DNA of 64,000 bases from Pseudoalteromonas luteoviolacea B = ATCC 29581 (GCA_000333235.1 CAPN01000051.1:955501-1019500); one strand, 5' to 3'; counted from the stretch's first letter, positions 6,474-15,858 are shown. The notes: a model not told the origin generated them from the letters alone. A program made the numbers and translations.

Positions 6474-9448
6474 TTTCCAGCTAGTTTATCTTCGAGTAAA
6501 CTTAAGTCTTGCTCAGCGACTGGAGGGCTATAGTAATAACCTTGCACTATAAAACAGTTGTTACGCTGCAAAAATTCCATTTGTGCTCGCGACTCAACCC
6601 CTTCTGCTACGACTTGCAGGTTTAGTTTTTGTGCCATCGCAACGATTGCCGCCGTAATCTCCATATCGTTCAAATCTTCGGGTATATCTTTTACAAATGA
6701 ACGATCAACTTTCAAAATATCTACTGGAAATCGTTTCAAGTAACTCAAGGATGAATATCCTGTACCAAAGTCATCAATGGATAACGCAATACCAAGCTCC
6801 TTGATTTGATGCAATTGATTAATGGCAGCTTTTACATCGCCCATCAACATACTTTCTGTCAATTCTAAATGTAAGTATTCTGGAGGCAATTTAGTTCTGT
6901 CTAAAATGGCAGACAGAGTATCGATTAATTGTGCATCTTTAAATTGCCTAGCCGACAAGTTTATGGATATGTTTGCCGCTCGACCCAATGACAACATTCG
7001 ATTAGCAAAGAGACACGCCTCTTCTAAAACCCATGCGCCTATTTGCACAATAAGGCCTGTTGCTTCTGCTATCGGTATAAACTTACTAGGTGGTATATTT
7101 CCCTCCACTGGATGAGCCCAACGAATTAAAGCTTCGTAGCCCACTATTCGATTGCTGCGACTATCAACTTGAGGTTGATAATGAAGACTAAACTGATTTT
7201 CTTTAATCCCGACACGCAATTCATTTTCAATATACAGACGTTCGTTTGCGGCTGCATCAAGCTCTTTACTGTAGAAATGGAACGTATTTTTCCCTTTAGC
7301 TTTAGCTTCATACATAGCAAGATCGGCGTGTTTGAGAAGTTGCTCTTCTTCCTTACTGTCAAACGGTGCTAACGTTATACCGATACTTGCACTTACTATT
7401 ACTTCGTTATTGCCAAGCATAATTGGCTTACTTAGTGTGTTTTGAATCGTATGTGCAACGTCCATTGCATGATCACGCTGTTCTATTCCACTGAGTAAAA
7501 CGGCAAATTCATCACCACCTAGTCTCGCAATAGTATCTTCGGCTCGTAATCGTTGTTTTAAGCGATCGGCGACTTCAATTAACAACCTGTCACCAGAGTC
7601 ATGCCCTAAAGTATCGTTAATGCGTTTAAATTCATCTAAATCAAAATAAAACAAAGCAAAGGCATAGTGGCCTCGCTGTGCAAGTGCCATCGATTTTCGA
7701 AGCTGCATTCTAAAAAACGTCCGATTAGCGAGTCCTGTAAGCGTATCGAAATAAGCCAACTCTTCCATTTTTCGTTGCGATTCTTTTACGAAAGAAATAT
7801 CTTGCGCCGAGGCAACATAACTCGTGATGCGCCCACCTTCTTCACGAATTGGTGATACACTCAATGACACCCAAATTGGCCTATTTTCTTTACCTTGAAG
7901 AACCGTATCTCCGCGCCATGAATTTCGACTTCGTAAATCATGATCAATGTCTTCAATGAGTATCGACATTTCTTTTGAAATGATTTTTAAAAGAGGTGAA
8001 CCAATAAAATGCGCTTCTGAGAATCCGGTCATATCGAGCATTTTTGGATTTACGTAATTTATTACAAAATGTGCGTCCGTAAGTACCACCCCAGTACCCG
8101 ATGCTCCCACAGCCTTTAAAAAACGATTAGCTTCTTTTTCGGCATCTTCTTTTTCAATGATACGTACATTCAATCCATCGATTAACTTACGAATCTCAAT
8201 CGCCATATCTTTCATTGAAATGTTCAATAAACCGATCTCATCAGCATTTATTGGCAAGTTATTTAACGCTTCCAATTGACCCTTACCAAATCCTGATATC
8301 GCTTCGACCAAATTGTTAATTCGACCTAATACCAGTTGATAAAGTGCTTGATGCAGTAACATTGCGACAAATAATGCATAGAGCATAAATAGGCCAAAAA
8401 ACTTGTATTTGATTTCATCTAAAGAAGCGAGAACGGCAGAGCGTTTTTTATAAATACCAACAAACCAATCAAGTTGTTTTAGTGTACGTATGTTAATGAT
8501 GAATTCTTCATTGTTTGCGATGAAAGTGGCTTCTCGTTCAACTAAAGGCTTTGATAGCGTCTCCTCAACCAAAACTTGTAGTTCTGACGGTAAATCAGAC
8601 AATTGAGTTAGTGTAGTCAAATCATTGATCGATTTTCGATATTCTGGTGCAGCTAAGACTTTGCCTGCATTATCAAAAATCACTATTCCGTACTCATTTC
8701 CGGCCACCGGTAACTGCTTTAAAAGCGCATCAAGTGCGACATCAGCCCCTGTCATGCCGACAAATTTATTTTGTACATAGATTGGTACAAGTAAGCTCAC
8801 CACCCACTTACGCCAAATTTGGTCGAAGTGTACGTCGCTCCAAACAGCCTCTCTCGTTGGATTCACTGCATCTTTGATAAGTTCAAGATCTTGGTGTTGT
8901 AAGAAACGATGCTGATGCCCCCCCTGCAATAAAATATTGGGGGGTGCAACGCGAGTAAAACCATCTTCTGTGTACAAGTAAAAATTGGCAAAATCTTGCA
9001 AAAGCGTTGGTGCCAGTACATTCCATAGCGACTCTGATTGCGTCAGTATACTGTCATCGGTTGTCAAATCCATGTCACGGGGAATAAACGCCGCAGATAA
9101 GCCATTTTGAGAGGTGCTAATAGACCCCTCTGGCGTATTCGATATGATATAAGCGCTCTGAGTAGTGAGATTAGAAAAGTCACTAAAGAGTTGTTTGGTT
9201 ACGACTGCATTTGCTTGTTCTGCAACATTTGTTTTACTTTCTAAATAATGTTGAAACCGTTCAACAATCGCAGATGAACTACGCTTAAGTTGTTTAAATT
9301 CCTCATAAATGATCAGCTTTTCTTCCGATTTCAACATAAAAGCAGCCGCACATAGACCCGCAATAACACAGATCGCGGATATCAATAACGTTAATTTCAT
9401 GCTTAACGAATTAGCAGCAAATCGAGATGGCGGGCGCCTGTTCCCCAC
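6470..9448 (-). CDS. Cache-PAS-GGDEF-EAL cyclic-di-GMP protein
   Basis: A 992-residue membrane sensor. It has an N-terminal helix (about 17-40), a roughly 300-residue periplasmic region of dCache type, a second helix (about 350-372), a HAMP-like linker and a PAS domain (about 445-560). The GGDEF domain has RLGGDEFAVLL with the inhibitory I-site RAED five residues before it. The EAL domain has YEALIRW, NLSARQ, LELTES, DDFGTGYSSL and VAEGVES. Both active sites look complete, so it may make or degrade c-di-GMP depending on signal. The start is GTG at 9448, supported by AAGGG 8 bp upstream; the ATG at 9400 would remove 16 residues. Confidence 0.9.
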   Translation of the reverse strand: MGNRRPPSRFAANSLSMKLTLLISAICVIAGLCAAAFMLKSEEKLIIYEEFKQLKRSSSAIVERFQHYLESKTNVAEQANAVVTKQLFSDFSNLTTQSAYIISNTPEGSISTSQNGLSAAFIPRDMDLTTDDSILTQSESLWNVLAPTLLQDFANFYLYTEDGFTRVAPPNILLQGGHQHRFLQHQDLELIKDAVNPTREAVWSDVHFDQIWRKWVVSLLVPIYVQNKFVGMTGADVALDALLKQLPVAGNEYGIVIFDNAGKVLAAPEYRKSINDLTTLTQLSDLPSELQVLVEETLSKPLVEREATFIANNEEFIINIRTLKQLDWFVGIYKKRSAVLASLDEIKYKFFGLFMLYALFVAMLLHQALYQLVLGRINNLVEAISGFGKGQLEALNNLPINADEIGLLNISMKDMAIEIRKLIDGLNVRIIEKEDAEKEANRFLKAVGASGTGVVLTDAHFVINYVNPKMLDMTGFSEAHFIGSPLLKIISKEMSILIEDIDHDLRSRNSWRGDTVLQGKENRPIWVSLSVSPIREEGGRITSYVASAQDISFVKESQRKMEELAYFDTLTGLANRTFFRMQLRKSMALAQRGHYAFALFYFDLDEFKRINDTLGHDSGDRLLIEVADRLKQRLRAEDTIARLGGDEFAVLLSGIEQRDHAMDVAHTIQNTLSKPIMLGNNEVIVSASIGITLAPFDSKEEEQLLKHADLAMYEAKAKGKNTFHFYSKELDAAANERLYIENELRVGIKENQFSLHYQPQVDSRSNRIVGYEALIRWAHPVEGNIPPSKFIPIAEATGLIVQIGAWVLEEACLFANRMLSLGRAANISINLSARQFKDAQLIDTLSAILDRTKLPPEYLHLELTESMLMGDVKAAINQLHQIKELGIALSIDDFGTGYSSLSYLKRFPVDILKVDRSFVKDIPEDLNDMEITAAIVAMAQKLNLQVVAEGVESRAQMEFLQRNNCFIVQGYYYSPPVAEQDLSLLEDKLAGN

Positions 9449-9719
9449 TATTAAACCCTTTTAGTATTTGTAATTTTTTCGAGCTTTCAAGCAAATATAA
9501 CAGAACATGACAACGAGATATAAGTTTTTTCGATGCGAAAAATACATCTCTTTGCGCATATGAATATTTTTTATTCGAGAATCACTTCTATCGCCTCAAT
9601 ACACAAATATGACTTTTTAAAAAAACACGAAAGAAAAAAAGCCAAATTTTTATTGACGCTTATATTGATTCAGCGGTATGTTCTTTTGGTAAATTATTTC
9701 AAATAGTGAAAGATCGACA
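9449..9719. other. AT-rich intergenic region upstream of the pheA leader
   Basis: This holds the divergent promoters of the GGDEF-EAL gene and of pheA. Apart from the pheA promoter listed separately I see no gene or RNA here. Confidence 0.6.
9653..9682 (+). promoter_or_regulatory. Predicted sigma-70 promoter of the pheL-pheA operon
   Basis: TTGACG (9653-9658), an 18-bp spacer and TATGTT (9677-9682). Transcription would begin about 30 bp before the leader peptide ATG, which suits an attenuation-controlled transcript. Confidence 0.6.
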
Positions 9720-9776
9720 ATGAATTCCAATTTTGCTCGCACTACGTTTTATTTTTTTAGCTTCTTTTTTAGGTGA
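9720..9776 (+). CDS. pheL: Phenylalanine-rich leader peptide
   Basis: An 18-codon ORF read directly from the sequence: MNSNFARTTFYFFSFFFR. Seven of 18 residues are phenylalanine, six of them within the last nine codons. It sits in front of a terminator/antiterminator pair upstream of pheA. This is the classical pheL arrangement, in which ribosome stalling at Phe codons when charged tRNA-Phe is scarce prevents termination. The peptide itself is not expected to have a function. Confidence 0.92.
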   Translation: MNSNFARTTFYFFSFFFR

Positions 9777-9841
9777 AGAGGCTTAACTGTTTGCGTGCAA
9801 AAATCAAATAGCTAAGCCTCCCAACTGGGAGGTTTTTTTTT
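9777..9841 (+). promoter_or_regulatory. pheA transcription attenuator
   Basis: The terminator is CCTCCC (9817-9822), loop AACT, GGGAGG (9827-9832), then nine T. Upstream, GAGGCTTA (9778-9785) is complementary to TAAGCCTC (9813-9820), which overlaps the 5' arm of the terminator. The two structures are therefore mutually exclusive. A ribosome stalled in the Phe run would allow the antiterminator and read-through into pheA. Confidence 0.9.
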
Positions 9842-9860
9842 GCATTGGGAGTGAGGACCT

Positions 9861-11015
9861 ATGACAGAAGATACATTAAACGCATTACGAAAAGACATTA
9901 ATGAAATTGACTCAGACTTATTGGTTTTATTAGCAAAACGCAGACGTTTAAGTTACAGCGTTCTTGAGTATAAAATAGCAAACAACAAACCAATCCGAGA
10001 TGAAGCAAGAGAACAAGCGCTGCTAGAAAAGCTGATCCAATATGGTAAATCTTTAGGCCTCGATGGCTTTTATATCAACAATGTGTTTCAGGTTGTTCTC
10101 GAAGATTCCGTATTAAATCAACAAGCCTTGTTACAACGAAATCTCAATCCAGACTCAGTGAGTGATACCTATCGCGTTACCTATTTAGGCGGTCAAGGCT
10201 CTTATAGTCAATTAGCCTGTCATAAATACTTTAGCCGTAGGCCAGGCAAACTTGTCGAGATAGGCTGTAATAGCTTTGAACAAATTACAAGCCAAGTGGA
10301 AAAAGGGCAAGCCGATTTTGGTTTGTTACCAATCGAAAATACTAGCTCAGGCAGTATCAACGAAGTATTCGACTTACTACAGCACGCTCAAGTCAGTATT
10401 GTTGGAGAAGTAACGCATGTGGTTGAGCACTGTCTGCTTGCATCCCCCGGGACTACAATCCGTGATATCACCAAAATCTATGCGCATCCGCAACCCTTCG
10501 CTCAATGCAGCCGTTTCTTGCAAGGGCTTGGGAATGTGCAACATGAGACTTGCGATTCAACGTCAAGTGCTCTTGTTAGCGCTTTACAAACCGAAAACAG
10601 CGCCGCGATTGGTTCTGCTCAAGCAGGCAAAACAGCAGGACTCGAAGTACTTAAATCAAGCATTGCAAACCAATCAGAAAACCACAGTCGTTTTATTGTC
10701 GTCGCGCGTAAGGCGCTACAAGTTTCGACTCAAATCCCAACTAAAACGACATTAATTATGGCAACCAAACATCAAGTTGGTTCATTGGCTGATGCCCTAA
10801 TGGTATTCAAACAACATCAAATTAATATGGTGAAGCTCGAGTCCCGCCCTGTACCAGGCAACCCTTGGGAAGAGGTGTTTTACGTAGACCTTCAAGCTAA
10901 TCTTGCAGAGAGCCATGTTCAGCGTGCACTTGAAGAATTAAAAGAACACACTCAATATGTCAGGATATTAGGGTGCTATCAAAGCGAATCATTAAAACAA
11001 GTTGAAGTGCTCTAA
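9861..11015 (+). CDS. pheA: Bifunctional chorismate mutase/prephenate dehydratase
   Basis: A 384-residue P-protein that converts chorismate to prephenate and then phenylpyruvate, committing carbon to phenylalanine. Residues 1-95 form the AroQ mutase helices (LRKDINEIDSDLLVLLAKRR). Residues about 105-285 form the dehydratase domain (VTYLGGQGSYSQLA, LPIENTSSGSI). Residues about 297-375 form the ACT domain with the ESRP motif that binds phenylalanine for feedback inhibition. The length equals the E. coli enzyme. It is preceded by the leader-attenuator, so it is controlled at both transcript and enzyme level. Confidence 0.97.
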   Translation: MTEDTLNALRKDINEIDSDLLVLLAKRRRLSYSVLEYKIANNKPIRDEAREQALLEKLIQYGKSLGLDGFYINNVFQVVLEDSVLNQQALLQRNLNPDSVSDTYRVTYLGGQGSYSQLACHKYFSRRPGKLVEIGCNSFEQITSQVEKGQADFGLLPIENTSSGSINEVFDLLQHAQVSIVGEVTHVVEHCLLASPGTTIRDITKIYAHPQPFAQCSRFLQGLGNVQHETCDSTSSALVSALQTENSAAIGSAQAGKTAGLEVLKSSIANQSENHSRFIVVARKALQVSTQIPTKTTLIMATKHQVGSLADALMVFKQHQINMVKLESRPVPGNPWEEVFYVDLQANLAESHVQRALEELKEHTQYVRILGCYQSESLKQVEVL

Positions 11016-11023
11016 AAAAGGTC

Positions 11024-11053
11024 AGGTAACTTGGGTGTATACTCAAGTTACCT
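11024..11053. terminator. Hairpin between convergent pheA and tyrA
   Basis: Perfect 10-bp arms AGGTAACTTG (11024-11033) and CAAGTTACCT (11044-11053) with a 10-base loop. No proper T tract follows on either strand, so termination is plausible from position only. Confidence 0.5.
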
Positions 11054-11121
11054 CATGTTCATTTATACCGAAAAGATAGCTTTATTTTAATCAACTTAGA
11101 AAGGCAGACCCACAACTTAAA

Positions 11122-12255
11122 CTAGTCTAAAACCTTCGCATCATTTGCTTTGTTTAATAACCCTCTACTTTGCTGGAGGAATTGGGAAGCTGCATCCGAA
11201 AAATACGCTTTCGCTTCGCTAAATGATTCGATTAATGCTTCTTTATCACCTCTTTTAAGCTTTTCTAAAGTTGATGCAAAAGTATCTTGATAGCTTGCTA
11301 AAAGCCCTTCGACATCGCCAAATTGCGCTAACATAATATCCGAATACAATTCTGGTGATTGTGCGAACAGTCGGCCAACCATCATTAGTTCTAGCTGATA
11401 AATTGGTGATGAGCAGCTTCTAAGTTCTGCTAATGTATGGCATTGCTTAGATAAGAATTGGCCATATACAAAGGTGGTTAAATGCCGCATAACTTGAATA
11501 ATTTGCATTGCTTGGTCATGCTTTTTAGCATCCAGTTGAACGATATTACTGCCCCAGACAGCTAGTTGCGATAATAGTGCATCGCAACTAGCTGCGGCTC
11601 TTCCCTCACAAGCGACAATAGTTTGTTTAACCCAATGCGATATGTCAGGGCCAAACATGGGATGTAGACCCATCACTGGCCCTTGATGCTTAGTCAACAT
11701 TGACTTTATTGGTGCTTGCTTTACGGATGTAACATCCACCAGCAAACAATCAGCGTTAAGTTGTGGTAACTGGCTGATAACTCGATCAAAAGCGTTTATA
11801 GGAACACTTACCAATACGAGCTTCGCATCTTTTACAAGATCATGCGCCTCCGATTGCTGAACTTTATCCAAAACTCTAACTTCAAATCCAGAACGTTTAA
11901 ATTGCTTAACAAACAGCTGACCCATTGCACCTTGCCCACCAACCACCACGACCGGTGACAGCTCTGGTGCAACACAGGCGAGTTCGCCTTGCTGATTTTC
12001 ATACGCTTCGCGCATCATGCGGCGCAATATATCTTCAACTAATTCTGGGTTTACGCCAGCACTTTGCGCTTGATTTCGTCTTGCTTCAATAAGCGCAGCC
12101 TCTCTTTCTGGTGCATAGAGCGGTGCGCCAGTCATTTGCTTAACTTTTCCAACTTGTTCAGTCAGGGATTTACGCTTAGCTAATAAGCTAACAAGCTCGG
12201 CATCGCATGCATCAATGGCTTCTCGTAACGATGTAAGGTCTGGTGAATGACTCAT
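11122..12255 (-). CDS. tyrA: Bifunctional chorismate mutase/prephenate dehydrogenase
   Basis: A 377-residue T-protein that makes hydroxyphenylpyruvate for tyrosine. The N-terminal AroQ mutase (about 1-90) has LREAIDACDAELVSLLAKRKSL. The dehydrogenase domain starts with the NAD-binding loop VVVVGGQGAMG (about 103-113). It continues with LHPMFGPDI and an all-helical C-terminus. The length matches the family. It is convergent with pheA. The 188 bp upstream of its start, towards rplS, hold its promoter but no recognised TyrR box. Confidence 0.96.
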   Translation of the reverse strand: MSHSPDLTSLREAIDACDAELVSLLAKRKSLTEQVGKVKQMTGAPLYAPEREAALIEARRNQAQSAGVNPELVEDILRRMMREAYENQQGELACVAPELSPVVVVGGQGAMGQLFVKQFKRSGFEVRVLDKVQQSEAHDLVKDAKLVLVSVPINAFDRVISQLPQLNADCLLVDVTSVKQAPIKSMLTKHQGPVMGLHPMFGPDISHWVKQTIVACEGRAAASCDALLSQLAVWGSNIVQLDAKKHDQAMQIIQVMRHLTTFVYGQFLSKQCHTLAELRSCSSPIYQLELMMVGRLFAQSPELYSDIMLAQFGDVEGLLASYQDTFASTLEKLKRGDKEALIESFSEAKAYFSDAASQFLQQSRGLLNKANDAKVLD

Positions 12256-12394
12256 GTAAAGTTTTAATTACACTAGTAAACTAATTAATACATTGAGTCT
12301 AACAAGATAGTCGAATAGATGAAAGTAAAAGCACGGACCAAGGGAGATTTTTGTATTAACCAGATATATTCAATTTCTATTTATATAAACTAAA

Positions 12395-12426
12395 ACGGGC
12401 CACTATTTCTAGTGACCCGTTTTTTA
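12395..12426. terminator. Terminator downstream of rplS
   Basis: ACGGGCCACTA and TAGTGACCCGT form an 11-bp stem with one mismatch around TTTC. T runs lie on both sides (TTTTTT on plus, TTTTAGTTT on minus). It ends the rpsP operon on the minus strand. Confidence 0.85.
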
Positions 12427-12443
12427 GTAAGGTAACCCTACTC

Positions 12444-12803
12444 TTAGTTAAGCTTCTCTTTGATACGAGCAGCTTTACCAGATAGTTTACGCAAGTAGTA
12501 AAGCTTAGCGCGACGAACTGCACCGCGACGCTTAACTGTAATGCTGTCAACTAATGGGCTGTGTGTTTGGAATACACGCTCAACACCTTCGCCGCTCGAA
12601 ATTTTACGAACAGTAAATGCTGAGTGTAGACCACGGTTACGCTTAGCGATAACCACACCTTCGAACGCCTGTAGACGCTCTTTGTTACCTTCTTTTACAC
12701 GAACCTGTACAACAACTGTGTCACCAGCGCCGAACGCAGGAACGTCTTGCTTAAGCTGTTCAGCTTCAAGCTCTTTGATAATGTTTTGGTTTACTTTTGC
12801 CAT
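12444..12803 (-). CDS. rplS: 50S ribosomal protein L19
   Basis: A 119-residue ribosomal protein at the 30S-50S interface. The conserved core [22 protein letters not shown] and [14 protein letters not shown] is intact. The ATG at 12803 gives [13 protein letters not shown]; the GTG 12 bases upstream would add four residues and has no better binding site. It is last in the rpsP-rimM-trmD-rplS operon, 33 bp after trmD. Confidence 0.98.
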   Translation of the reverse strand: MAKVNQNIIKELEAEQLKQDVPAFGAGDTVVVQVRVKEGNKERLQAFEGVVIAKRNRGLHSAFTVRKISSGEGVERVFQTHSPLVDSITVKRRGAVRRAKLYYLRKLSGKAARIKEKLN

Positions 12804-12836
12804 TATATTTCTCACTTTCCTAGGTGTAACTGTCTT

Positions 12837-13604
12837 CTAGCCACAAGTCTTTTGATACTCTTGCTGAAATTCAGAGAGTAATCTCACTTGCTCCTCAGTC
12901 AGAGCTAGGTTTTGCAACAAGTCAGGACGTCGTAGCCAAGTTCGCCCAAGTTGCTGCTTAAGCCGCCACTTGTCGATTTCTTTATGGTTACCACTCAGTA
13001 ATACTGAAGGAACCGACTTTCCGTCCAATGTTTCTGGCCGAGTATAGTGAGGGCAATCTAACAAGCCGTTCGAAAACGAGTCTTGCTCTGCAGATTGATT
13101 GTGACCTAACACCCCTGGCAGTAATCGAGCGACTGCATCGATTAATGTCATAGCTGGCAGTTCACCACCACTGAGAATAAAATCACCTATAGACCATTCC
13201 TCATCGATATACGACTCGATGATCCGCTCGTCTATACCTTCGTAGCGACCAGCTACTAAGATCAATTTTTCGTTTGCTGCTAATTCAGCTGCGCCCGCTT
13301 GATCTAGCTTACGCCCTTGAGGGGACATATAAATTACTTTTGCGCCTTCGCCTGCAGCTGTTTTTGCTGCCACGATAGCTTGTTTCAATGGTTCAACCAT
13401 CATCAACATGCCAGGCCCACCGCCATAAGGACGATCATCAACCGTTCTATGTTTGTCGGTAGTGAAATCTCTAGGATTCCAACTGTGAAACTCGACAATT
13501 CCGCTTTTAACGGCTCTGCCTGTTACACCTTGATTGGTAATAGCATCAAACATTTCCGGGAATAACGATACAACGCCAAACCATCGTGTTTTACTCTCTT
13601 GCAT
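12837..13604 (-). CDS. trmD: tRNA (guanine37-N1)-methyltransferase
   Basis: A 255-residue SPOUT methyltransferase that makes m1G37 and prevents +1 frameshifting. Typical stretches are [34 protein letters not shown] and the knot sequence [15 protein letters not shown]. The ATG at 13604 gives exactly the E. coli length. It overlaps the rimM stop codon as TAATG, so translation is coupled. Confidence 0.98.
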   Translation of the reverse strand: MQESKTRWFGVVSLFPEMFDAITNQGVTGRAVKSGIVEFHSWNPRDFTTDKHRTVDDRPYGGGPGMLMMVEPLKQAIVAAKTAAGEGAKVIYMSPQGRKLDQAGAAELAANEKLILVAGRYEGIDERIIESYIDEEWSIGDFILSGGELPAMTLIDAVARLLPGVLGHNQSAEQDSFSNGLLDCPHYTRPETLDGKSVPSVLLSGNHKEIDKWRLKQQLGRTWLRRPDLLQNLALTEEQVRLLSEFQQEYQKTCG

Positions 13605-14137
13605 TAAAATGCAGGATCCCAATCAACCGTAATTTTTCGCTCTTCGTGTTCAATCGACACTATTACCGAATCCGGTAAAAATGGAATTAAACGCTCAGCT
13701 TGTCCAAACGCATCTTTTTTGTTTGCTTTCACAACCAAAACGTCGTTTGAACCTGTCTCCATCAAGTCATCAACAATTCCGAGATCATAGCCTTTGTCTG
13801 TGACCACGCTCATGCCGATGAGATCTCGCCAATAGAACTCTCCTTCCGGCAGTTCTGCTAATTGCGTTTCATATACCGCGATTTCTACGTTAGTAAATGC
13901 TAACGCTTCATCACGATCATTAATCTGCGCAAACTTGGCGATATAACCTTTGTTGTGACGACGCCAGTCAACCACCTCAAAGTTTTGCCATCTACCTTGT
14001 TGCCCTATTAACCATGGGCTGTAATCGAAGATCCCTTCGGGATCGTCCGTAAATGAATGCACCTTAAGCCAACCCTTAATTCCATAAGGAGCACCTAGTT
14101 TACCTACTACAATAATCGAGGTGTTTTCTTGACTCAT
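13604..14137 (-). CDS. rimM: 16S rRNA processing protein RimM
   Basis: A 177-residue assembly factor for the 30S head that binds S19. The N-terminal RimM barrel ([22 protein letters not shown]) is followed by a PRC-barrel half ([14 protein letters not shown]) and the end [26 protein letters not shown] is family-typical in its parts. It lies 17 bp after rpsP. Confidence 0.97.
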   Translation of the reverse strand: MSQENTSIIVVGKLGAPYGIKGWLKVHSFTDDPEGIFDYSPWLIGQQGRWQNFEVVDWRRHNKGYIAKFAQINDRDEALAFTNVEIAVYETQLAELPEGEFYWRDLIGMSVVTDKGYDLGIVDDLMETGSNDVLVVKANKKDAFGQAERLIPFLPDSVIVSIEHEERKITVDWDPAF

Positions 14138-14154
14138 GGTTACACTTACGCCTA

Positions 14155-14403
14155 TTAAGCCGCTTTACGAGCGTCTTTAACTAATTTAGCTACGCGATCT
14201 GTTAGAGATGCGCCTTGACCTACCCAGTGTTCAACACGAGCTAGATCTAAACGAATTTTCTCTTCCTGACCTGAAGCGATTGGGTTAAAGAAACCTACTT
14301 TCTCGATGAAGCGACCGTCACGCGAGAAACGGCTATCCGCAACCACAATTTGATAGAATGGACGCTTTTTAGCGCCGCCACGTTGCAAACGAATAGTTAC
14401 CAT
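14155..14403 (-). CDS. rpsP: 30S ribosomal protein S16
   Basis: An 82-residue protein opening [20 protein letters not shown] and continuing [19 protein letters not shown]. It is the first gene of the operon. GAGGAC precedes the ATG. The leader upstream carries a 7-bp hairpin and a good promoter. Confidence 0.98.
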   Translation of the reverse strand: MVTIRLQRGGAKKRPFYQIVVADSRFSRDGRFIEKVGFFNPIASGQEEKIRLDLARVEHWVGQGASLTDRVAKLVKDARKAA

Positions 14404-14446
14404 ACCGTCCTCTATATAGATTGACTGTTTTCATTAATAAGGATTT

Positions 14447-14465
14447 GCTTCCCACTACGGGAAGC
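14447..14465 (-). promoter_or_regulatory. Leader hairpin of the rpsP operon
   Basis: GCTTCCC and GGGAAGC (14447-14453, 14459-14465) enclose ACTAC. It lies in the 5' untranslated leader between promoter and rpsP and has no T run, so it is not a terminator. A role in ribosomal protein feedback is possible but unproven. Confidence 0.45.
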
Positions 14466-14471
14466 TGCGGA

Positions 14472-14499
14472 ATTGTACTAACTTTTCTCCACAATGCAA
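14472..14499 (-). promoter_or_regulatory. Predicted promoter of the rpsP operon
   Basis: On the minus strand TTGCAT (14494-14499), 16-bp spacer, TACAAT (14472-14477). It is followed by a roughly 65-base leader to rpsP. Confidence 0.65.
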
Positions 14500-14558
14500 G
14501 TAAGAACTTACTCTAAAGTGCTTTTTTAGTTAGTAAAATCGTGATCACCGTTCAAATA

Positions 14559-15635
14559 TCAACCAGTTACTTCATCAATATTATTTTCTCGTTGGCCAGA
14601 CCAAGCATTAAATAGTGCTTTTACAAGGGAAGCTAAGGGAATGGCAAAGAATACCCCCCAAAACCCCCACAGCCCGCCAAAAAACAAAACTGCAACGATG
14701 ATATAAACGGGATTTAAATCAACTGCTTCAGAAAATAACAATGGGACAAGCACATTTCCATCTAAAGCTTGAATGATCCCATAGACAATTAAGACTGTCC
14801 AAAACTGTGCTTCAACGCCAAATTGGAACATGGCCACTGCGGCAACCGGAATTGTTACGAGTGCAGCACCAACAAACGGAATAAGGACTGACAGCCCGAC
14901 TAATGTTCCAAGTAATGCGGCATAGCGCAATTCAAGAATTGAAAATGCAACGACAGTTGAAACGCCGACAATAACGATTTCAAAGACCTTGCCCCGAATA
15001 TAGTTCATGATCTGTTGATCCATTTCATGCCAGACTTGGCTAATCAACCGTCGTTGTTGGGGTAGTACTTGTGCAATGCCCTTCGTAAGTTGGCGCTTAT
15101 CTTTAAGCATAAAGAACACAAGGAGCGGAACTAAAATTAAATAGATAAGCCAAGCAATGACATCTTTTAATGATGTCAACGACAAGGACAAAAGCATTTG
15201 TCCAAACTCAATAACTTTATTTTCAACTGTATTCACTACAATTTTAACTTGCTCTATGGTAATCAATGTTGGATAACTTTCCGGAAGGTGTAACAACCAG
15301 TATTTGCCCTGTTCAACCATTGAAGGCGCTTCTTGAACTAAGTTTGAAAGTTGTTTCCAAAGCGTAGGGACAATCCCAACAGCGATCGCTAACACTAATC
15401 CAACGAAGCCGACCATAACTAAAGTGCTCGAAAGTAATCGTTTAAGTCCTAGAACTTCTAATTTGGTAACAGGCCAATCGAGAAGATAAGCAATCACGAG
15501 CGCCACCAAAACGGGGATCACAAACTCACCGAAAAAATACAGTAAGCCGACGCTAAAAATCAGTAGGAATAATAAAGTAACTGAATGCGGATCTGAAAAC
15601 TTACGGGTATACCACGCTTTTACAAATTCAAACAC
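14559..15635 (-). CDS. perM: PerM/AI-2E transporter family membrane protein
   Basis: A 358-residue polytopic protein of the AI-2E exporter superfamily (PF01594). It has about eight membrane helices and the hallmark C-terminal stretch YGIIQALDGNVLVPLLFSE. The substrate is unknown. In E. coli perM also lies beside bepA, divergently, as it does here apart from two small inserted genes. Its start overlaps the end of the TusA-like gene by 8 bp, so the two form a transcription unit. Confidence 0.9.
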   Translation of the reverse strand: MFEFVKAWYTRKFSDPHSVTLLFLLIFSVGLLYFFGEFVIPVLVALVIAYLLDWPVTKLEVLGLKRLLSSTLVMVGFVGLVLAIAVGIVPTLWKQLSNLVQEAPSMVEQGKYWLLHLPESYPTLITIEQVKIVVNTVENKVIEFGQMLLSLSLTSLKDVIAWLIYLILVPLLVFFMLKDKRQLTKGIAQVLPQQRRLISQVWHEMDQQIMNYIRGKVFEIVIVGVSTVVAFSILELRYAALLGTLVGLSVLIPFVGAALVTIPVAAVAMFQFGVEAQFWTVLIVYGIIQALDGNVLVPLLFSEAVDLNPVYIIVAVLFFGGLWGFWGVFFAIPLASLVKALFNAWSGQRENNIDEVTG

Positions 15636-15858
15636 GAACTCTCTCCACTTTAAGTTTTACAGTGCAAGCCTGCTCTTCTATGCAATAGGCATATTCTTTG
15701 GTATCAAGGTAGCGAATAATATCAGTTAAACTTTGCTCGGCGCTGAATAAATAGGTCACCTGTTCTCCTCCACCTTGTTTTAACCGCCATTTGAATTGCA
15801 CAAAAAGCTGTGGACAGGACAATTCTGATAGATCATACATTGTCGAAGTTATGGCCAA
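15628..15858 (-). CDS. TusA-like sulfurtransferase family protein
   Basis: A 76-residue protein with the SirA/TusA core: YDLSELSCPQLFVQFKWRL, in which the cysteine of the CPxP motif is kept but the second proline is changed (CPQL). A two-layer alpha/beta fold is expected. The start is probably TTG at 15858, because AAGGAG lies 6 bases before it; the ATG at 15840 has no such site. TusA proteins carry persulfide sulfur for tRNA thiolation or cofactor synthesis. The substrate of this divergent member is unknown. It is translationally linked to perM. Confidence 0.75.
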   Translation of the reverse strand: MAITSTMYDLSELSCPQLFVQFKWRLKQGGGEQVTYLFSAEQSLTDIIRYLDTKEYAYCIEEQACTVKLKVERVRV

